From Neobacillus niacini (GTDB lineage Bacteria; Bacillota; Bacilli; Bacillales; Cytobacillaceae), in assembly GCF_030817595.1 (NCBI RefSeq), contig NZ_JAUSZN010000001.1, positions 194,001-258,000 of the forward strand: a stretch of 64,000 nt of DNA, written 5' to 3'. The notes below the pieces were generated by a model. That model had not been told where the DNA came from. It saw nothing but the letters and a program-made list of their open reading frames with translations, and searched no databases. Below, in pieces: positions 55,605 through 64,000 of this stretch (position 1 is the first letter of the stretch; the number at the start of each line of letters is the position of its first letter). Made by a program: the position numbers and the translations under genes.

Positions 55605-56991
55605 GGGAATGAACCTGGAGATTGCCACACACTTTTTCAAACCTGGCTAAGTGCGTGGCAATCTTTTTCATGTTTTGGCATGCTGCGGTAAGTAACACTT
55701 GCTCACTCGCATTTTGCAATCCCCGTAACCTACAATAGCGAAGCCCATGCAGTTCTTTTGAATCTGCGAAGCTTCGCTCTACTTTTTCTTTTCTAAATTT
55801 ATATAGTATTTTACCTGACTTTGAAAGTCTGTTAAGTCGAACCTTTTCCTTATGTTCCTCCCAAACATGTCTGGTAACTACTTTTGTTTTATTTTGAGAT
55901 TTTGTACACTCAGGCAGGAGTGGGCAGTTAGTACACTTTTTAGGATCTGACTTATATTCCCGATAACCTTCTCTTGTAGTTGTACGATATTGTAACTCCT
56001 GACCATTTGGACAAACATACAAATCTCTATCTTTGTCATATGTAAACTTCCATTTAGGAAATAACCCTTTTGTTGATTGATATCTTCTGTGAGCGATAAC
56101 TCCAAAAATATTGCGTTCATTAAGTCCTTTACAAATCGGATTTGTCAGGTAACCCGAATCAAGTGCCACAGCTTCTACTTTAAATCCAAAACGTTCGACC
56201 TGACGGTCTAACCGTGAAAGATAGGGGACGGAATCGTGAACATTTCCTGGTGTAACATACGCATCAGTTATGATGTTGAACTTCATGTCGGTAGTTCGAT
56301 GATCAAGATAACAGAACATCTCCTGTTTATTCTCTCGTGACATAAACCCGCATTCAGGATCAGTTGTGCTCAGTCGTATTTCCTTTTTCTCGGTCACCTC
56401 CTCCTTTTCCTTTAAAGGCTTTTTTCCATGATCTCTCCTGTCTTCCTCAATAGCTTTGTTTAATTCTTCTACATATTCACGTGTTTCAACTTCCACTTCA
56501 ACTCTAGAGAATTTATGTTTGTTTGCATTCGCTTTAAGGTGTGTGGAATCGGAAAATAAAACTCTTCCTCCAACCATCTTGTGGTTAATTGCTTTGAAGA
56601 CAATCTCATCAAAAATTTCCTGAAATATATTTGTATCTTTAAAACGGGTTCGCCGATTCCAACTAATGGTGGAATGATGGGGAACTGTATCGTTTAGCTT
56701 TAATCCTAAGAACCATCGATAGGCCACATTCGTCTGAATTTCACGCTCTAATTGTCGTTCAGAACGAATGCCATAAAAATATCCGATAAACATCATCTTA
56801 AAGAGCTGTATAGGGTCCGAAGGACGCCCGTTATTTTCTGAATAAAAAGGACGGACCTTCTCACCAATAAAAGAAAAATCAATATACTTGTCCACCTTCC
56901 TTAATAGGTGATCTTGCGGTACTAAATCATCAATAAAAACAAATTCAGCTTCGTTTTGTATTTCTCTTTTTGGCTTATACATTCTATCCAC
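55597..56991 (-). CDS. IS1182-family transposase (DDE)
   Basis: The 464-aa protein has the N-terminal DUF772-type domain ([39 protein letters not shown]) and a split DDE catalytic domain: Asp in [11 protein letters not shown], Asp in [11 protein letters not shown] and Glu in [13 protein letters not shown] Cys cluster ([10 protein letters not shown]) lies between. The frame is intact, so the element may be active and could also mobilise the related MITE C. The start ATG is at 56989-56991. Confidence 0.93.
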   Translation of the reverse strand: MDRMYKPKREIQNEAEFVFIDDLVPQDHLLRKVDKYIDFSFIGEKVRPFYSENNGRPSDPIQLFKMMFIGYFYGIRSERQLEREIQTNVAYRWFLGLKLNDTVPHHSTISWNRRTRFKDTNIFQEIFDEIVFKAINHKMVGGRVLFSDSTHLKANANKHKFSRVEVEVETREYVEELNKAIEEDRRDHGKKPLKEKEEVTEKKEIRLSTTDPECGFMSRENKQEMFCYLDHRTTDMKFNIITDAYVTPGNVHDSVPYLSRLDRQVERFGFKVEAVALDSGYLTNPICKGLNERNIFGVIAHRRYQSTKGLFPKWKFTYDKDRDLYVCPNGQELQYRTTTREGYREYKSDPKKCTNCPLLPECTKSQNKTKVVTRHVWEEHKEKVRLNRLSKSGKILYKFRKEKVERSFADSKELHGLRYCRLRGLQNASEQVLLTAACQNMKKIATHLARFEKVCGNLQVHSPC

Positions 56992-57089
56992 CGTCCTGTT
57001 ATTTATATGTATATTGTAGCATATTAACGCGGTGAATCATTAAAGTAATTACAAAAAATAATAGCTGTCGAGATTTTCTCGACAGCCTG

Positions 57090-57117
57090 ACCAGCACATG
57101 TGCTGGTTTTTTTGTAG
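57090..57117 (+). terminator. Original terminator of the yesO-like gene, right copy
   Basis: accagcacatgtgctggt followed by seven Ts is a perfect rho-independent terminator. It now lies 1.7 kb from its gene because of the IS insertion. Confidence 0.85.
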
Positions 57118-57231
57118 TCTGAGATGAGGTAAGGCTCCTTCATTTTTTTAGAATAAGTATGTTTTTTAACACTAGACCTCTGTTTTTTTTATGGTTCTGA
57201 TGAAGCGCTTTCCTTACAATCGATGTATAGC

Positions 57232-57246
57232 ATTAAAACGTTTTCA
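57232..57246 (+). promoter_or_regulatory. cre-like box before the GH105 gene
   Basis: attaaaacgttttca differs from the cre consensus at one base. A further near-match (tgaagcgctttcc) lies about 30 bases upstream. Confidence 0.45.
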
Positions 57247-57285
57247 GGTTTAAAAGACAAAGTTCATTCATTTGGAGGGATTAAT

Positions 57286-58389
57286 GTGATACAGGCTAAT
57301 GTCATCGAAAAGAAAGAGATTATTCAATACATAAATTTATTAATGAATAATCTAACAGAAATCAAAGATCAAACAGGTGAATTTTTACTTAATTTTGACG
57401 GCTTAATCGTTGACGATAAAAGCTGGCATGTTTGGAATTGGCCTCAAGGCGTAGGGCTTTATGGAATCTATAAATATTGGAAATTGACCAAGGATCAAAA
57501 AGCTTTAGATATTATTAATGAATGGTTTAACGCAAGATTCGAAGAAGGTGTTCCTCCGAAAAACGTTAATACAATGGCACCATTTTTAACATTGGCATTT
57601 TTATATGAGGATACCAAGAACCAGACTTATCTGCCACATTTAGAGGAATGGGCGGAATGGGTTATGAATGATATGCCTCGGACTTGCGAAGATGGTCTTC
57701 AGCATATGACCTATGGACCAGAAAACAAAAATCAGCTTTGGGATGACACATTAATGATGACCGTGCTGCCGTTAGCGAAAATTGGAAAACTGCTAAACAA
57801 ACCGGAATACTTGGAAGAAGCCAAAAAGCAATTTCTCATCCATATCAAATATTTAACAGACCGAAAAACAGGTTTATGGTTCCACGGCTGGACATTCGAA
57901 GAAAATCATAATTATGCCGAAGCACTCTGGGCAAGAGGAAATTGCTGGATTACGATTGCGATTCCCGAGATTATTGAAATCTTGGAATTGAAAAAAGGCG
58001 ATTTTCTTCACGATTTCCTAATCGATACATTGAACAGGCAAATCGAAGCTCTTGCTAAATACCAAAATGTAAGCGGATTATGGCATACATTAATTAATGA
58101 TCCAACCTCTTATGTAGAAGCATCTGCTACAGCAGGATTTGCATATGGAATTTTAAAATCGGTACATAAGCGATATGTTAGTCAGGATTATAAAGAAGTA
58201 GCCTACAAGGCCATTCAGGGACTCATCAATGAAGTGAATGAAGAAGGAGCATTACAAAAAGTATCAGTCGGAACAGGGATGGGAGATACTCTTGATTTTT
58301 ACAAAGAGATCAGAATCACCACGATGCCATATGGTCAATCCTTGGCGATCTTAGCATTAGCAGAATTTCTTAATACTTATAGTAGTTGA
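57286..58389 (+). CDS. GH105 (YesR/YteR-like) unsaturated rhamnogalacturonyl hydrolase
   Basis: GH105 enzymes split the unsaturated uronic acid from lyase-made disaccharides in the cytoplasm. The (alpha/alpha)6 protein has the conserved NWPQGVGLYGIYKY and the catalytic Asp in LWDDTLMM, with GLWFHGW and WARGNCWITIAI further on. The GTG at 57286, seven bases after ttggaggg, gives 367 aa, close to the family length. The ATG at 57223 would overlap the cre-like box and has no good site. It is followed by a GPH symporter, a plausible importer of its substrate. Confidence 0.87.
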   Translation: MIQANVIEKKEIIQYINLLMNNLTEIKDQTGEFLLNFDGLIVDDKSWHVWNWPQGVGLYGIYKYWKLTKDQKALDIINEWFNARFEEGVPPKNVNTMAPFLTLAFLYEDTKNQTYLPHLEEWAEWVMNDMPRTCEDGLQHMTYGPENKNQLWDDTLMMTVLPLAKIGKLLNKPEYLEEAKKQFLIHIKYLTDRKTGLWFHGWTFEENHNYAEALWARGNCWITIAIPEIIEILELKKGDFLHDFLIDTLNRQIEALAKYQNVSGLWHTLINDPTSYVEASATAGFAYGILKSVHKRYVSQDYKEVAYKAIQGLINEVNEEGALQKVSVGTGMGDTLDFYKEIRITTMPYGQSLAILALAEFLNTYSS

Positions 58390-58432
58390 AAAATAGGTTA
58401 TCACATCTTTTCAAATAGAAGGAGAAGAAATA

Positions 58433-59977
58433 ATGAAGAGACAACCGAAGTTTATTAATTATTTGTCTTATGGTTTAGGTGACTTTTTAGGGGCAGGAGC
58501 CTTTGCACTAACAGCTGCATGGTTACTTTTCTTCTTAACAACTTTTTGTAATTTAACGGCTGTTCAAGCTGGCTCTATCTTCGCGATTGCTCGAATTGTC
58601 GATGCTATTGCAGCACCAACAATGGGGTATATAACCGATAATTTTCATAAAACAAAACTAGGCCGCCGTTTTGGCAGACGTAAATTCTTTATCCTAGCTG
58701 CCATTCCTCTTGTACTTGTGTATACATTAATTTGGGTTGATGGATTTAATTACTGGTATTATTTATTAACCTATATTCTGTTTGAACTTGTGTATTCAAT
58801 GATCTTAATTCCCTATGATACTCTTGCAGCCGAAATGAGTAATGACTATAAAGTACGTTCAAAGTTTACGGGTGCAAGAATGTTCGTGGCGCAAGCTTCT
58901 GCTGTATTCGCAGCATTTATTCCTGGTAGACTTGTAGAAGCATTAGGGAAAGATGATCCTCTGACATTCTTATATTCTGGCATCATTTTCACAGTAATAT
59001 TTTTAATTGTTTTAACTCTGTTATACAAAAATACTTGGGAACGACCACTTGATGAAATACCTGTAGAAAAAACAATAAATAAAAGAACGTTCGTTCAAAA
59101 TGTTCATAAGATTTATGCGGACTTGTTCTCAACCTTACGTGTAAAAACATTCCGTCACCATCTAGGGATGTATTTAGGAGGATATTTAAGTCAAGACGTA
59201 TTCAATGCAGTATTTACTTATTTTGTGGTATTCGCCCTCATGCAAAGTGCTGTTGATGCTTCTAACTTACTAACGTTTATGTATGCCATGCAGATATTTG
59301 GTGTATGGATTGCTCTTACATTAACGATTAAATTGAATCCTGCACCGGCTTTTAGAACAGCAATTTTCTTCTTTATTGCTGGAATTGTTGGATTCATTGT
59401 ATTGAAATATACTGGTACACTAAATAGCACCGCTTTATTGTTTGTCATGATTGGAATTTGTGGCTTAGGCCGCGGGGGTTTGAACTACATTCCTTGGAAT
59501 AACTATGCCTTTATTCCAGATGTAGATGAAGCGTTAACGGGTCAAAGACGTGAAGGGGTCTTTGCCGGTGTCATGAGTTTAATCCGGAAGGGAACACAAG
59601 CGTTGGCTGTCTTTTTAGTAAGTGTGGCCTTGCAAGAAGCTGGCTTTGTATCCGGACAAGGATCTCAACCAGAATCAGCTGTAAATATGATTATTTCTAT
59701 CCTGTTGTTTGGGACACTCATCTTTTTAGTGGGAGGATTAATTATCTCCTATCGTTACAAATTAACAAAAGAAAATCATGTTATTCTCCTAAATGAGATT
59801 GAACGGTTAAAAAATGGCGGCTCTAAAAAAGATGTTACACCAGAAGCCCGTCAGGTTTTTGAACAATTAACAGGCTGGGAATATGAAAAAACATGGGGAA
59901 ATAACAAGATAGGGTATGAGAATCTAATAAATTATAAAGAAAATCTTAATAAACCAAAACATAAAACAGCAGTTTAA
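58433..59977 (+). CDS. GPH-family (MelB-like) sugar:cation symporter
   Basis: The 514-aa membrane protein has twelve hydrophobic segments and the GPH signature region RIVDAIAAPTMGYITDNFHKT (about residues 50-70) with GRRFGRRKFFILAAIP directly after. GPH carriers move glycosides, pentosides or hexuronides with Na+ or H+. The gene follows GH105 by 43 bases behind gaaggagaag, so import of an unsaturated disaccharide for GH105 is the simplest reading. A terminator follows. The C-terminal tail of about 60 residues is hydrophilic. Confidence 0.87.
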   Translation: MKRQPKFINYLSYGLGDFLGAGAFALTAAWLLFFLTTFCNLTAVQAGSIFAIARIVDAIAAPTMGYITDNFHKTKLGRRFGRRKFFILAAIPLVLVYTLIWVDGFNYWYYLLTYILFELVYSMILIPYDTLAAEMSNDYKVRSKFTGARMFVAQASAVFAAFIPGRLVEALGKDDPLTFLYSGIIFTVIFLIVLTLLYKNTWERPLDEIPVEKTINKRTFVQNVHKIYADLFSTLRVKTFRHHLGMYLGGYLSQDVFNAVFTYFVVFALMQSAVDASNLLTFMYAMQIFGVWIALTLTIKLNPAPAFRTAIFFFIAGIVGFIVLKYTGTLNSTALLFVMIGICGLGRGGLNYIPWNNYAFIPDVDEALTGQRREGVFAGVMSLIRKGTQALAVFLVSVALQEAGFVSGQGSQPESAVNMIISILLFGTLIFLVGGLIISYRYKLTKENHVILLNEIERLKNGGSKKDVTPEARQVFEQLTGWEYEKTWGNNKIGYENLINYKENLNKPKHKTAV

Positions 59978-60005
59978 CAAAACAAAGTAAACAATTAATT
60001 TCTTG

Positions 60006-60043
60006 GCCGTATCACATCAAATGAATGTGTACGGCTTTTTTTA
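60006..60043 (+). terminator. Terminator after the GPH symporter
   Basis: gccgtatcacat / atgtgtacggc is followed by seven Ts. Confidence 0.8.
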
Positions 60044-60088
60044 AAGATTACTAGCTTATATCCAATTAACTCGCTTTTAACAAATGGG

Positions 60089-60124
60089 GATTGCCACAGT
60101 CCTTGATTCTGTGGCGTCTTTTTG
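60089..60124 (+). terminator. Second terminator-like hairpin
   Basis: ttgccacag / ctgtggcg with an eight-base loop, followed by tcttttt. It isolates the YceI unit. Confidence 0.6.
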
Positions 60125-60172
60125 TATGTTTGTTCGTTAATTTTGTTGATCAAAAAATAATTTCATAAAGTG

Positions 60173-60236
60173 TTGACACTTTAAATGATTATATGATAAA
60201 TTTATCTCAAGTTAAAAATAAATGAATTCGAGATAA
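60173..60236 (+). promoter_or_regulatory. YceI promoter with upstream operator-like repeat
   Basis: A -35 ttgaca (60173-60178) and a -10-like ataaat (60196-60201) with 17-bp spacing are followed by ttatctc (60202-60208) and the inverted gagataa (60230-60236). Confidence 0.5.
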
Positions 60237-60316
60237 CTCATTTAAGAATAATAATGGGTTTGAGGATTTCAGCTGATTACCAAAAAATATGTGTGTAAAC
60301 TTTTTTTTGGGATAAA

Positions 60317-60334
60317 TATCTCGATTTCGAGACA
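60317..60334 (+). promoter_or_regulatory. MhqR/MarR-type operator before YceI
   Basis: tctcga-tt-tcgaga (60319-60332) is a perfect palindrome within atatctcgatttcgagac. It resembles, from memory, the tATCTcgaAtTCgAGATa operator of the quinone-sensing repressor MhqR. It lies about 30 bases before the start codon, a repressing position. Confidence 0.5.
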
Positions 60335-60365
60335 ACTATAAAAAACAAAATGGGGGAATTTTAAA

Positions 60366-60893
60366 ATGGCAAAATGGACAGTAGACCAATCACACTCAAG
60401 TATAGGATTTGAGGTAAAACACATGATGGTGTCAAAAGTGAAGGGACAATTTGAATCTTATACAGCCGATGTAGAAGCAGCAGATTTAGCAGATTTGACT
60501 TCAGCTTCCATTGCATTCAAACTGGACGTTGCAAGCATCAATACACGTAACGACGATCGTGATAACCACTTAAGATCTGCAGATTTCTTTGATATAGAAA
60601 ATAACCCAACAATTGAATTTACATCAACTAGCATTACAAAAGATGGAGATAACTATCGTGTAACTGGTGACTTAACGATTAAAGAGGTAACGAAACCAGT
60701 AACGTTTTCTGTTGAATTTAATGGTAAAGGTACAAATCCTTGGGGCGTAGAAGTTTACGGATTTGAAGCAGAAGCAAAAATAAACCGTGAAGAATTCGGT
60801 CTTACTTGGAACGCAGCTCTTGAAACAGGCGGAGTACTTGTAGGGAAAGACATCAAAATTAAAGTGGAACTAGAAGTTAACCCAGCAGCATAA
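60366..60893 (+). CDS. YceI-family lipocalin-like protein
   Basis: The 175-aa protein has the full YceI layout: MAKWTVDQSHSSIGFEVKHM at the start, NDDRDNHLRSADFFDIENNP (about residues 60-79), DLTIKEVTKPVTF, and FGLTWNAALETGGVLVGKDI near the end. YceI proteins form a beta-barrel that binds isoprenoid-like lipids; some are induced by quinone or oxidative stress. There is no signal peptide, so it is cytoplasmic. The two palindromes upstream suggest control by an MhqR-type repressor. A strong terminator follows. Confidence 0.9.
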   Translation: MAKWTVDQSHSSIGFEVKHMMVSKVKGQFESYTADVEAADLADLTSASIAFKLDVASINTRNDDRDNHLRSADFFDIENNPTIEFTSTSITKDGDNYRVTGDLTIKEVTKPVTFSVEFNGKGTNPWGVEVYGFEAEAKINREEFGLTWNAALETGGVLVGKDIKIKVELEVNPAA

Positions 60894-60921
60894 TTTTATT
60901 CGGATGTTAACGATTCAAACT

Positions 60922-60950
60922 GGACCGGGCGGATTCTGCCCGGTTTTTCT
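60922..60950 (+). terminator. Terminator after yceI
   Basis: accgggc / gcccggt with a six-base loop is followed by ttttt. Bases 60951-61278 hold no recognised feature. Confidence 0.85.
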
Positions 60951-61278
60951 TATGCACCCCTTTAGAAATAATTTACTAATTGCCTACTCCTGTTCTTATC
61001 CTCGCGATTTATATCTCATTAATTGTTCATTAGATACCAAAATGTTTTTTTAACACCCAATACAAAATGCTAATTCATTCATTACACAACTTATTCTAGT
61101 TTGATAACGAAACCTCTCTGATGCTGTCTATTCTTTCGGAAAAAGAGATTTTTTTCATGGTAATAATTTTGTTGAAGTTATTGGAATGTATCAGGCACTT
61201 ATCTATTTGATTAAATTTTGTTATATTAAGATAAATAAAATGATTTCACAATAGAAATGCTCTAAGAAGGGGAATAGG

Positions 61279-61416
61279 ATGACGGGATTTATTCAAGGGT
61301 TATATAGATTAAGTGAATTTAGTTTGCCACTGGTCGTTTTAAATATAAAAGTCAAGGTACCTTTTATAAAAAATGTATTTGATTTAGAAGTAACGGTGCA
61401 GGAATATGAAGTTTAA
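61279..61416 (+). CDS. Truncated YesL-like (DUF624) peptide, 45 aa, coupled to the kinase
   Basis: The ATG at 61279 follows aaggggaatagg. The first residues, MTGFIQGLYRLSEFSLPL, resemble the N-terminus of YesL-type DUF624 membrane proteins, which precede YesM in pectin loci. The frame ends after 45 codons with a non-family tail (VFDLEVTVQEYEV) and overlaps the kinase start by 11 bases. It looks like a yesL gene with most of its middle deleted, kept because it carries the ribosome binding and coupling function. The similarity is short. Confidence 0.45.
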   Translation: MTGFIQGLYRLSEFSLPLVVLNIKVKVPFIKNVFDLEVTVQEYEV

Positions 61417-63163
61417 ACGTTTCTTAAGATTTCGCCATTTGAAAAATCAATTGTTATTCCAGAATGCTCTAAGTATCAGTCTAATAATTGGGTTGACTGC
61501 AATTATTACCTATACGATTGCTATAAAAATCCAGATTAATGAGGCAATTAGATATAACACTGTTATGGTCATGCAAATTAGTAAAAGTATAGATAATATG
61601 GTGGAATCCTTTAATCGTGTGATGGATGGTGTAACTTTCAACAATGATGTACAAGGGCTATTGCCAGATGCATACCAAAATAGTAAAGATAAAAACCTCT
61701 TAAATAAAAACTTATTATCCAAAATAACAGATGAAACAGTTATGTTCAATGAAGTTGATCTTGTCTATCTTTATGACACTGAAGGATTAAGAGTCAATTT
61801 AAGAAGAAGTGTTAATAACAATAACTATGAATATTTTAATACATTACGTCCCGAGATCTATGATCCAAGTGGAAAAGTCACTTGGAGCGTTGAGAAGTCT
61901 GTGATTACAGCTAATCGGACAATTTACGATATACACTCTTATAAAATGAAAGTCATTGGTTATCTTACAATGTCTATGGATAAAGCATATTTACAGGAAC
62001 GGATTCAGAAATTTGATCCAACGGAAGAAAGACATATCATTATACTGGATAAAGAAAATAATGTGGTTATGTCTAATTCAAATGATAAGGAATTAAGTGC
62101 GGTTACATCATGGCTGTCAAATTCATCTAAACATTTAGCTAATTCCGATACATTAATAGAAATCCCGGATTCTGGGAAAATGATTATAAACAATTATCAA
62201 TCTGAATTAACCGGGTGGAAAATCATTTCTTTAATAAGTTTAAATGAGATTTCGGAAGGGCCAGCACTTATTGGTAAGACCATCTTTCTAATTGGAATAG
62301 TAGCGATCATTATTGGTATCATTATCATTTGGATTAGTACTAATTATATTGTCAGACCCTTAAACAAATTAAGTTTGGTGATGGATGAGGTTGAAAAAGA
62401 TAACTTCAATGTTCAGCTTCAAATCGACCGTTCGGATGAGCTTGGTAGAGTTGGCGAAAGCTTTAATAGAATGATGAGTAAAATTAACAACTTAATTTCG
62501 GACATCTATCAGAAGGATATTAATGAAAAAGACGCACAGCTAAGAGCACTTCGAGCCCAGATAAATCCACATTTTCTTTATAATACTCTAGACACAATCA
62601 ATTGGATGGCACAATTTGGGAAATCAGAAGAAGTTAGTAAAATGACCACCTCTTTAAGTAGGCTGTTGAAAAAAAGTATAACGAATAATGGTGAGTTCAT
62701 TAGACTTGAAGAAGAGATTAATTATATTGATGATTATATGACGATTCAAAAAATTAGGTTTCAAGACAGAATTCATTATTCTGTTAACATTAATCCAGAG
62801 GCAAAAAATTGTTTAGTTCCAAAACTGATTCTGCAGCCAATCGTTGAAAATGCTATGATTCATGGTATTGAAAAGAAAATTGGCAACGGATATTTATTTA
62901 TCAATGGGAAAATTAAAAATAACAAATTACACATTGAAGTTTTAGATAATGGAGTTGGTATGGATGAAAATAAAGTCGCCGCTCTTTCCGAGGGTAGATA
63001 TGTAAGTCTTGATGACAACAGAGGAACAGGAAATGGGATATTAAATGTTCAAAACCGGATTCAATTATTATTTGGTGATGATAATGGTTTAAAGATTAAA
63101 AGTAATATTAACGTGGGAACCTCGTTTGAGTTGACTTTACCTATAAGAAGGGAGGGAGTCTAA
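61406..63163 (+). CDS. Second YesM-like sensor histidine kinase
   Basis: The 585-aa kinase has a membrane helix at about 17-37, an extracellular sensor (about 40-285), a second helix (about 290-312) and HAMP (about 313-365). It then has QINPHFLYNTLDTINWMAQF with phospho-acceptor His389, and an ATPase domain (DNGVGMD, GTGNGILNVQ). The ATG lies inside the preceding 45-codon frame, after gcaggaat. It is followed without a gap by its response regulator. It is a paralogue of the kinase at 50688, with clearly different sensor sequence, so it should respond to another signal. Confidence 0.9.
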   Translation: MKFKRFLRFRHLKNQLLFQNALSISLIIGLTAIITYTIAIKIQINEAIRYNTVMVMQISKSIDNMVESFNRVMDGVTFNNDVQGLLPDAYQNSKDKNLLNKNLLSKITDETVMFNEVDLVYLYDTEGLRVNLRRSVNNNNYEYFNTLRPEIYDPSGKVTWSVEKSVITANRTIYDIHSYKMKVIGYLTMSMDKAYLQERIQKFDPTEERHIIILDKENNVVMSNSNDKELSAVTSWLSNSSKHLANSDTLIEIPDSGKMIINNYQSELTGWKIISLISLNEISEGPALIGKTIFLIGIVAIIIGIIIIWISTNYIVRPLNKLSLVMDEVEKDNFNVQLQIDRSDELGRVGESFNRMMSKINNLISDIYQKDINEKDAQLRALRAQINPHFLYNTLDTINWMAQFGKSEEVSKMTTSLSRLLKKSITNNGEFIRLEEEINYIDDYMTIQKIRFQDRIHYSVNINPEAKNCLVPKLILQPIVENAMIHGIEKKIGNGYLFINGKIKNNKLHIEVLDNGVGMDENKVAALSEGRYVSLDDNRGTGNGILNVQNRIQLLFGDDNGLKIKSNINVGTSFELTLPIRREGV

Positions 63164-64000
63164 ATGTTGAAAGTACTAATTATTGACGATGAACCATTTA
63201 TTAGTAAAGGATTATCTGAAAAAATCGATTGGCCAGCCCTTGGCTGCGAAATTTGTGGAATGGCTTCGAATGGTTACGAAGGAAAAAAACTAATTAATCA
63301 ACTTAAGCCAGATATCGTAGTGTCTGATATTGTTATGCCGGGACATACAGGCCTAGAATTGGCGGAGTTCGTTCATCAAAATCATAAAGATATCTTAATG
63401 ATTCTCTTGTCAGGATATGATGAGTTTACATTTGCTAAAGAAGCCTTTAAATATGGCGTTTTTGATTATTTACTTAAACCCACAGTCGTCGATGAAGTAA
63501 TGGCAGTGATTAAAAATGCAGTAAATACTATAGAACAAAAAAGAGATAAAGAGAAAAACTATGAATATTTGGAAAATGCTCTTCAGGAGAGTATACCCAT
63601 TATAGAACAATCTTTATTATATGAGATGACGGTTAAGGGGATAGTACCGACACAAAATATAAAACAAAGCATCGATCTTACGCCTGGAAAAGGTGCCGTG
63701 ATAACAGTAGAAATGGATAGTGATATACAAAATGATACTGTTACAAAATCAATCAAGGACTTATTACAAACAAAAAATATGGAAGCAAGATTTGTAACCA
63801 ATGATCAAAAACTTTTGGTAATACCTTCATTCTCACTATTATTGCCAGATAAAGTGGTAGAAACACGATTAAAAGATATTGCTGAACATATATTGAGTTA
63901 TTTTTCTTTTGAGAATCGCATCCATGTTTCAATGGGTATTGGAGGAATGTTTACGTCTATCAATACCTTACACTCCTCTTACTTACAATCAATCAAAGCA
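63164..64000 (+). CDS. Second YesN-like response regulator (cut by window end)
   Basis: The ATG at 63164 follows ggagggagtctaa directly after the kinase stop. The receiver domain is complete (MLKVLIIDDEPFISKGLSEK; phospho-acceptor Asp55 in VVSDIVMPGHTG; YLLKPTVVDE), followed by part of the YesN middle region. The frame stays open to base 64000, so the AraC DNA-binding domain lies beyond the window. It would be activated by the adjacent kinase. Confidence 0.9.
   Translation, partial: MLKVLIIDDEPFISKGLSEKIDWPALGCEICGMASNGYEGKKLINQLKPDIVVSDIVMPGHTGLELAEFVHQNHKDILMILLSGYDEFTFAKEAFKYGVFDYLLKPTVVDEVMAVIKNAVNTIEQKRDKEKNYEYLENALQESIPIIEQSLLYEMTVKGIVPTQNIKQSIDLTPGKGAVITVEMDSDIQNDTVTKSIKDLLQTKNMEARFVTNDQKLLVIPSFSLLLPDKVVETRLKDIAEHILSYFSFENRIHVSMGIGGMFTSINTLHSSYLQSIKA

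Larger units (their letters stand above)
55411..57089 (-). mobile_element. IS1182-type insertion sequence, 1,679 bp
   Basis: The ends are cagattgtcgagaaa (left) and, on the minus strand, caggctgtcgagaaa (right), 13 of 15 bases shared. Both ends extend into hairpins. One transposase gene lies on the minus strand. The 18-base terminator palindrome is repeated on each side, consistent with a target duplication. The left part also holds an unrelated G+C-rich repeat (55469-55604). The IS lies between the yesO-like and yesR-like genes. Confidence 0.85.

Noticed and set aside
55385..55640. Short ORFs on both strands at the IS left end
   Set aside because: They come from the G+C-rich palindromic repeat, whose low stop-codon density makes chance ORFs.

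Overview
The window looks like the chromosome of an endospore-forming Bacillaceae species (Bacillus/Neobacillus type). It is A+T-rich, uses strong AGGAGG-like ribosome binding sites, and carries catabolite-repression (cre) boxes. It also has a GerAB-type germination permease fragment, a DUF3231 protein, YhgE/Pip, PaiA, YkqA and genes in the order of the B. subtilis yes locus. Most of the sequence is a patchwork of sugar and pectin-type polysaccharide utilisation loci. Between them are regulators, small acetyltransferases and unusually many decayed genes and small mobile repeats. No tRNA, rRNA or CRISPR was seen.

Layout. 1-8.5 kb: the end of a PTS-regulated activator or EIIA, a large secreted protein split by a frameshift, and a lactose/cellobiose-type PTS (EIIC, RDD protein, EIIB, EIIA) with a GH4 phospho-glycosidase. 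8.7-9.9 kb: remnants of an integrase, a short-chain dehydrogenase and an ECF S-component, then MITE A. 10-13.7 kb: frameshifted YhgE/Pip, GNAT, MarR and PaiA. 14-24.8 kb: a TRAP transporter, secreted GH3, AraC regulator, secreted GH2 and ribokinase. The TRAP operon and the GH2 gene share a 97-bp upstream box. 25-31 kb: DUF3231, EamA, LysR, a GH18 lipoprotein and a GerAB/FAD-oxidase chimera. 31-43 kb: a secreted rhamnogalacturonan-lyase-like protein, a ketosynthase with a His-to-Gln change, a GGDEF-EAL protein, a 669-bp tandem-repeat element, then a G+C-richer AraC / PhyH dioxygenase / TIM-barrel / GH35 cluster. 43-50.5 kb: a siroheme reductase-like protein with CsoR/CstR-like palindromes, an MFS pump, a PrmA-like methyltransferase, MITE B, a nicotinamidase-like hydrolase, GNAT and YkqA. 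50.7-64 kb: YesM-YesN-YesO-like genes, an IS1182-type insertion sequence, a YesR-like GH105, a GPH symporter, YceI and a second YesL(truncated)-YesM-YesN set cut by the window end.

How it fits together. Secreted GH3, GH2 and lyase-like enzymes would cut a plant or algal acidic polysaccharide outside the cell. TRAP, SBP and GPH carriers would import acidic or unsaturated fragments, which GH105 and GH35 would process inside. Two YesM/YesN two-component systems and three AraC or LysR regulators would control this.

The most interesting signal is a family of intergenic elements built from 52-53-bp hairpin units in tandem (9.6, 37.2 and 47.3 kb). One of them (37,150-37,818) has the same ends as the IS1182-type element at 55.4-57.1 kb. 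Both elements sit next to a duplicated copy of a gene's own transcription-terminator hairpin, which suggests terminator-targeted insertion and trans-mobilisation of a repeat array.
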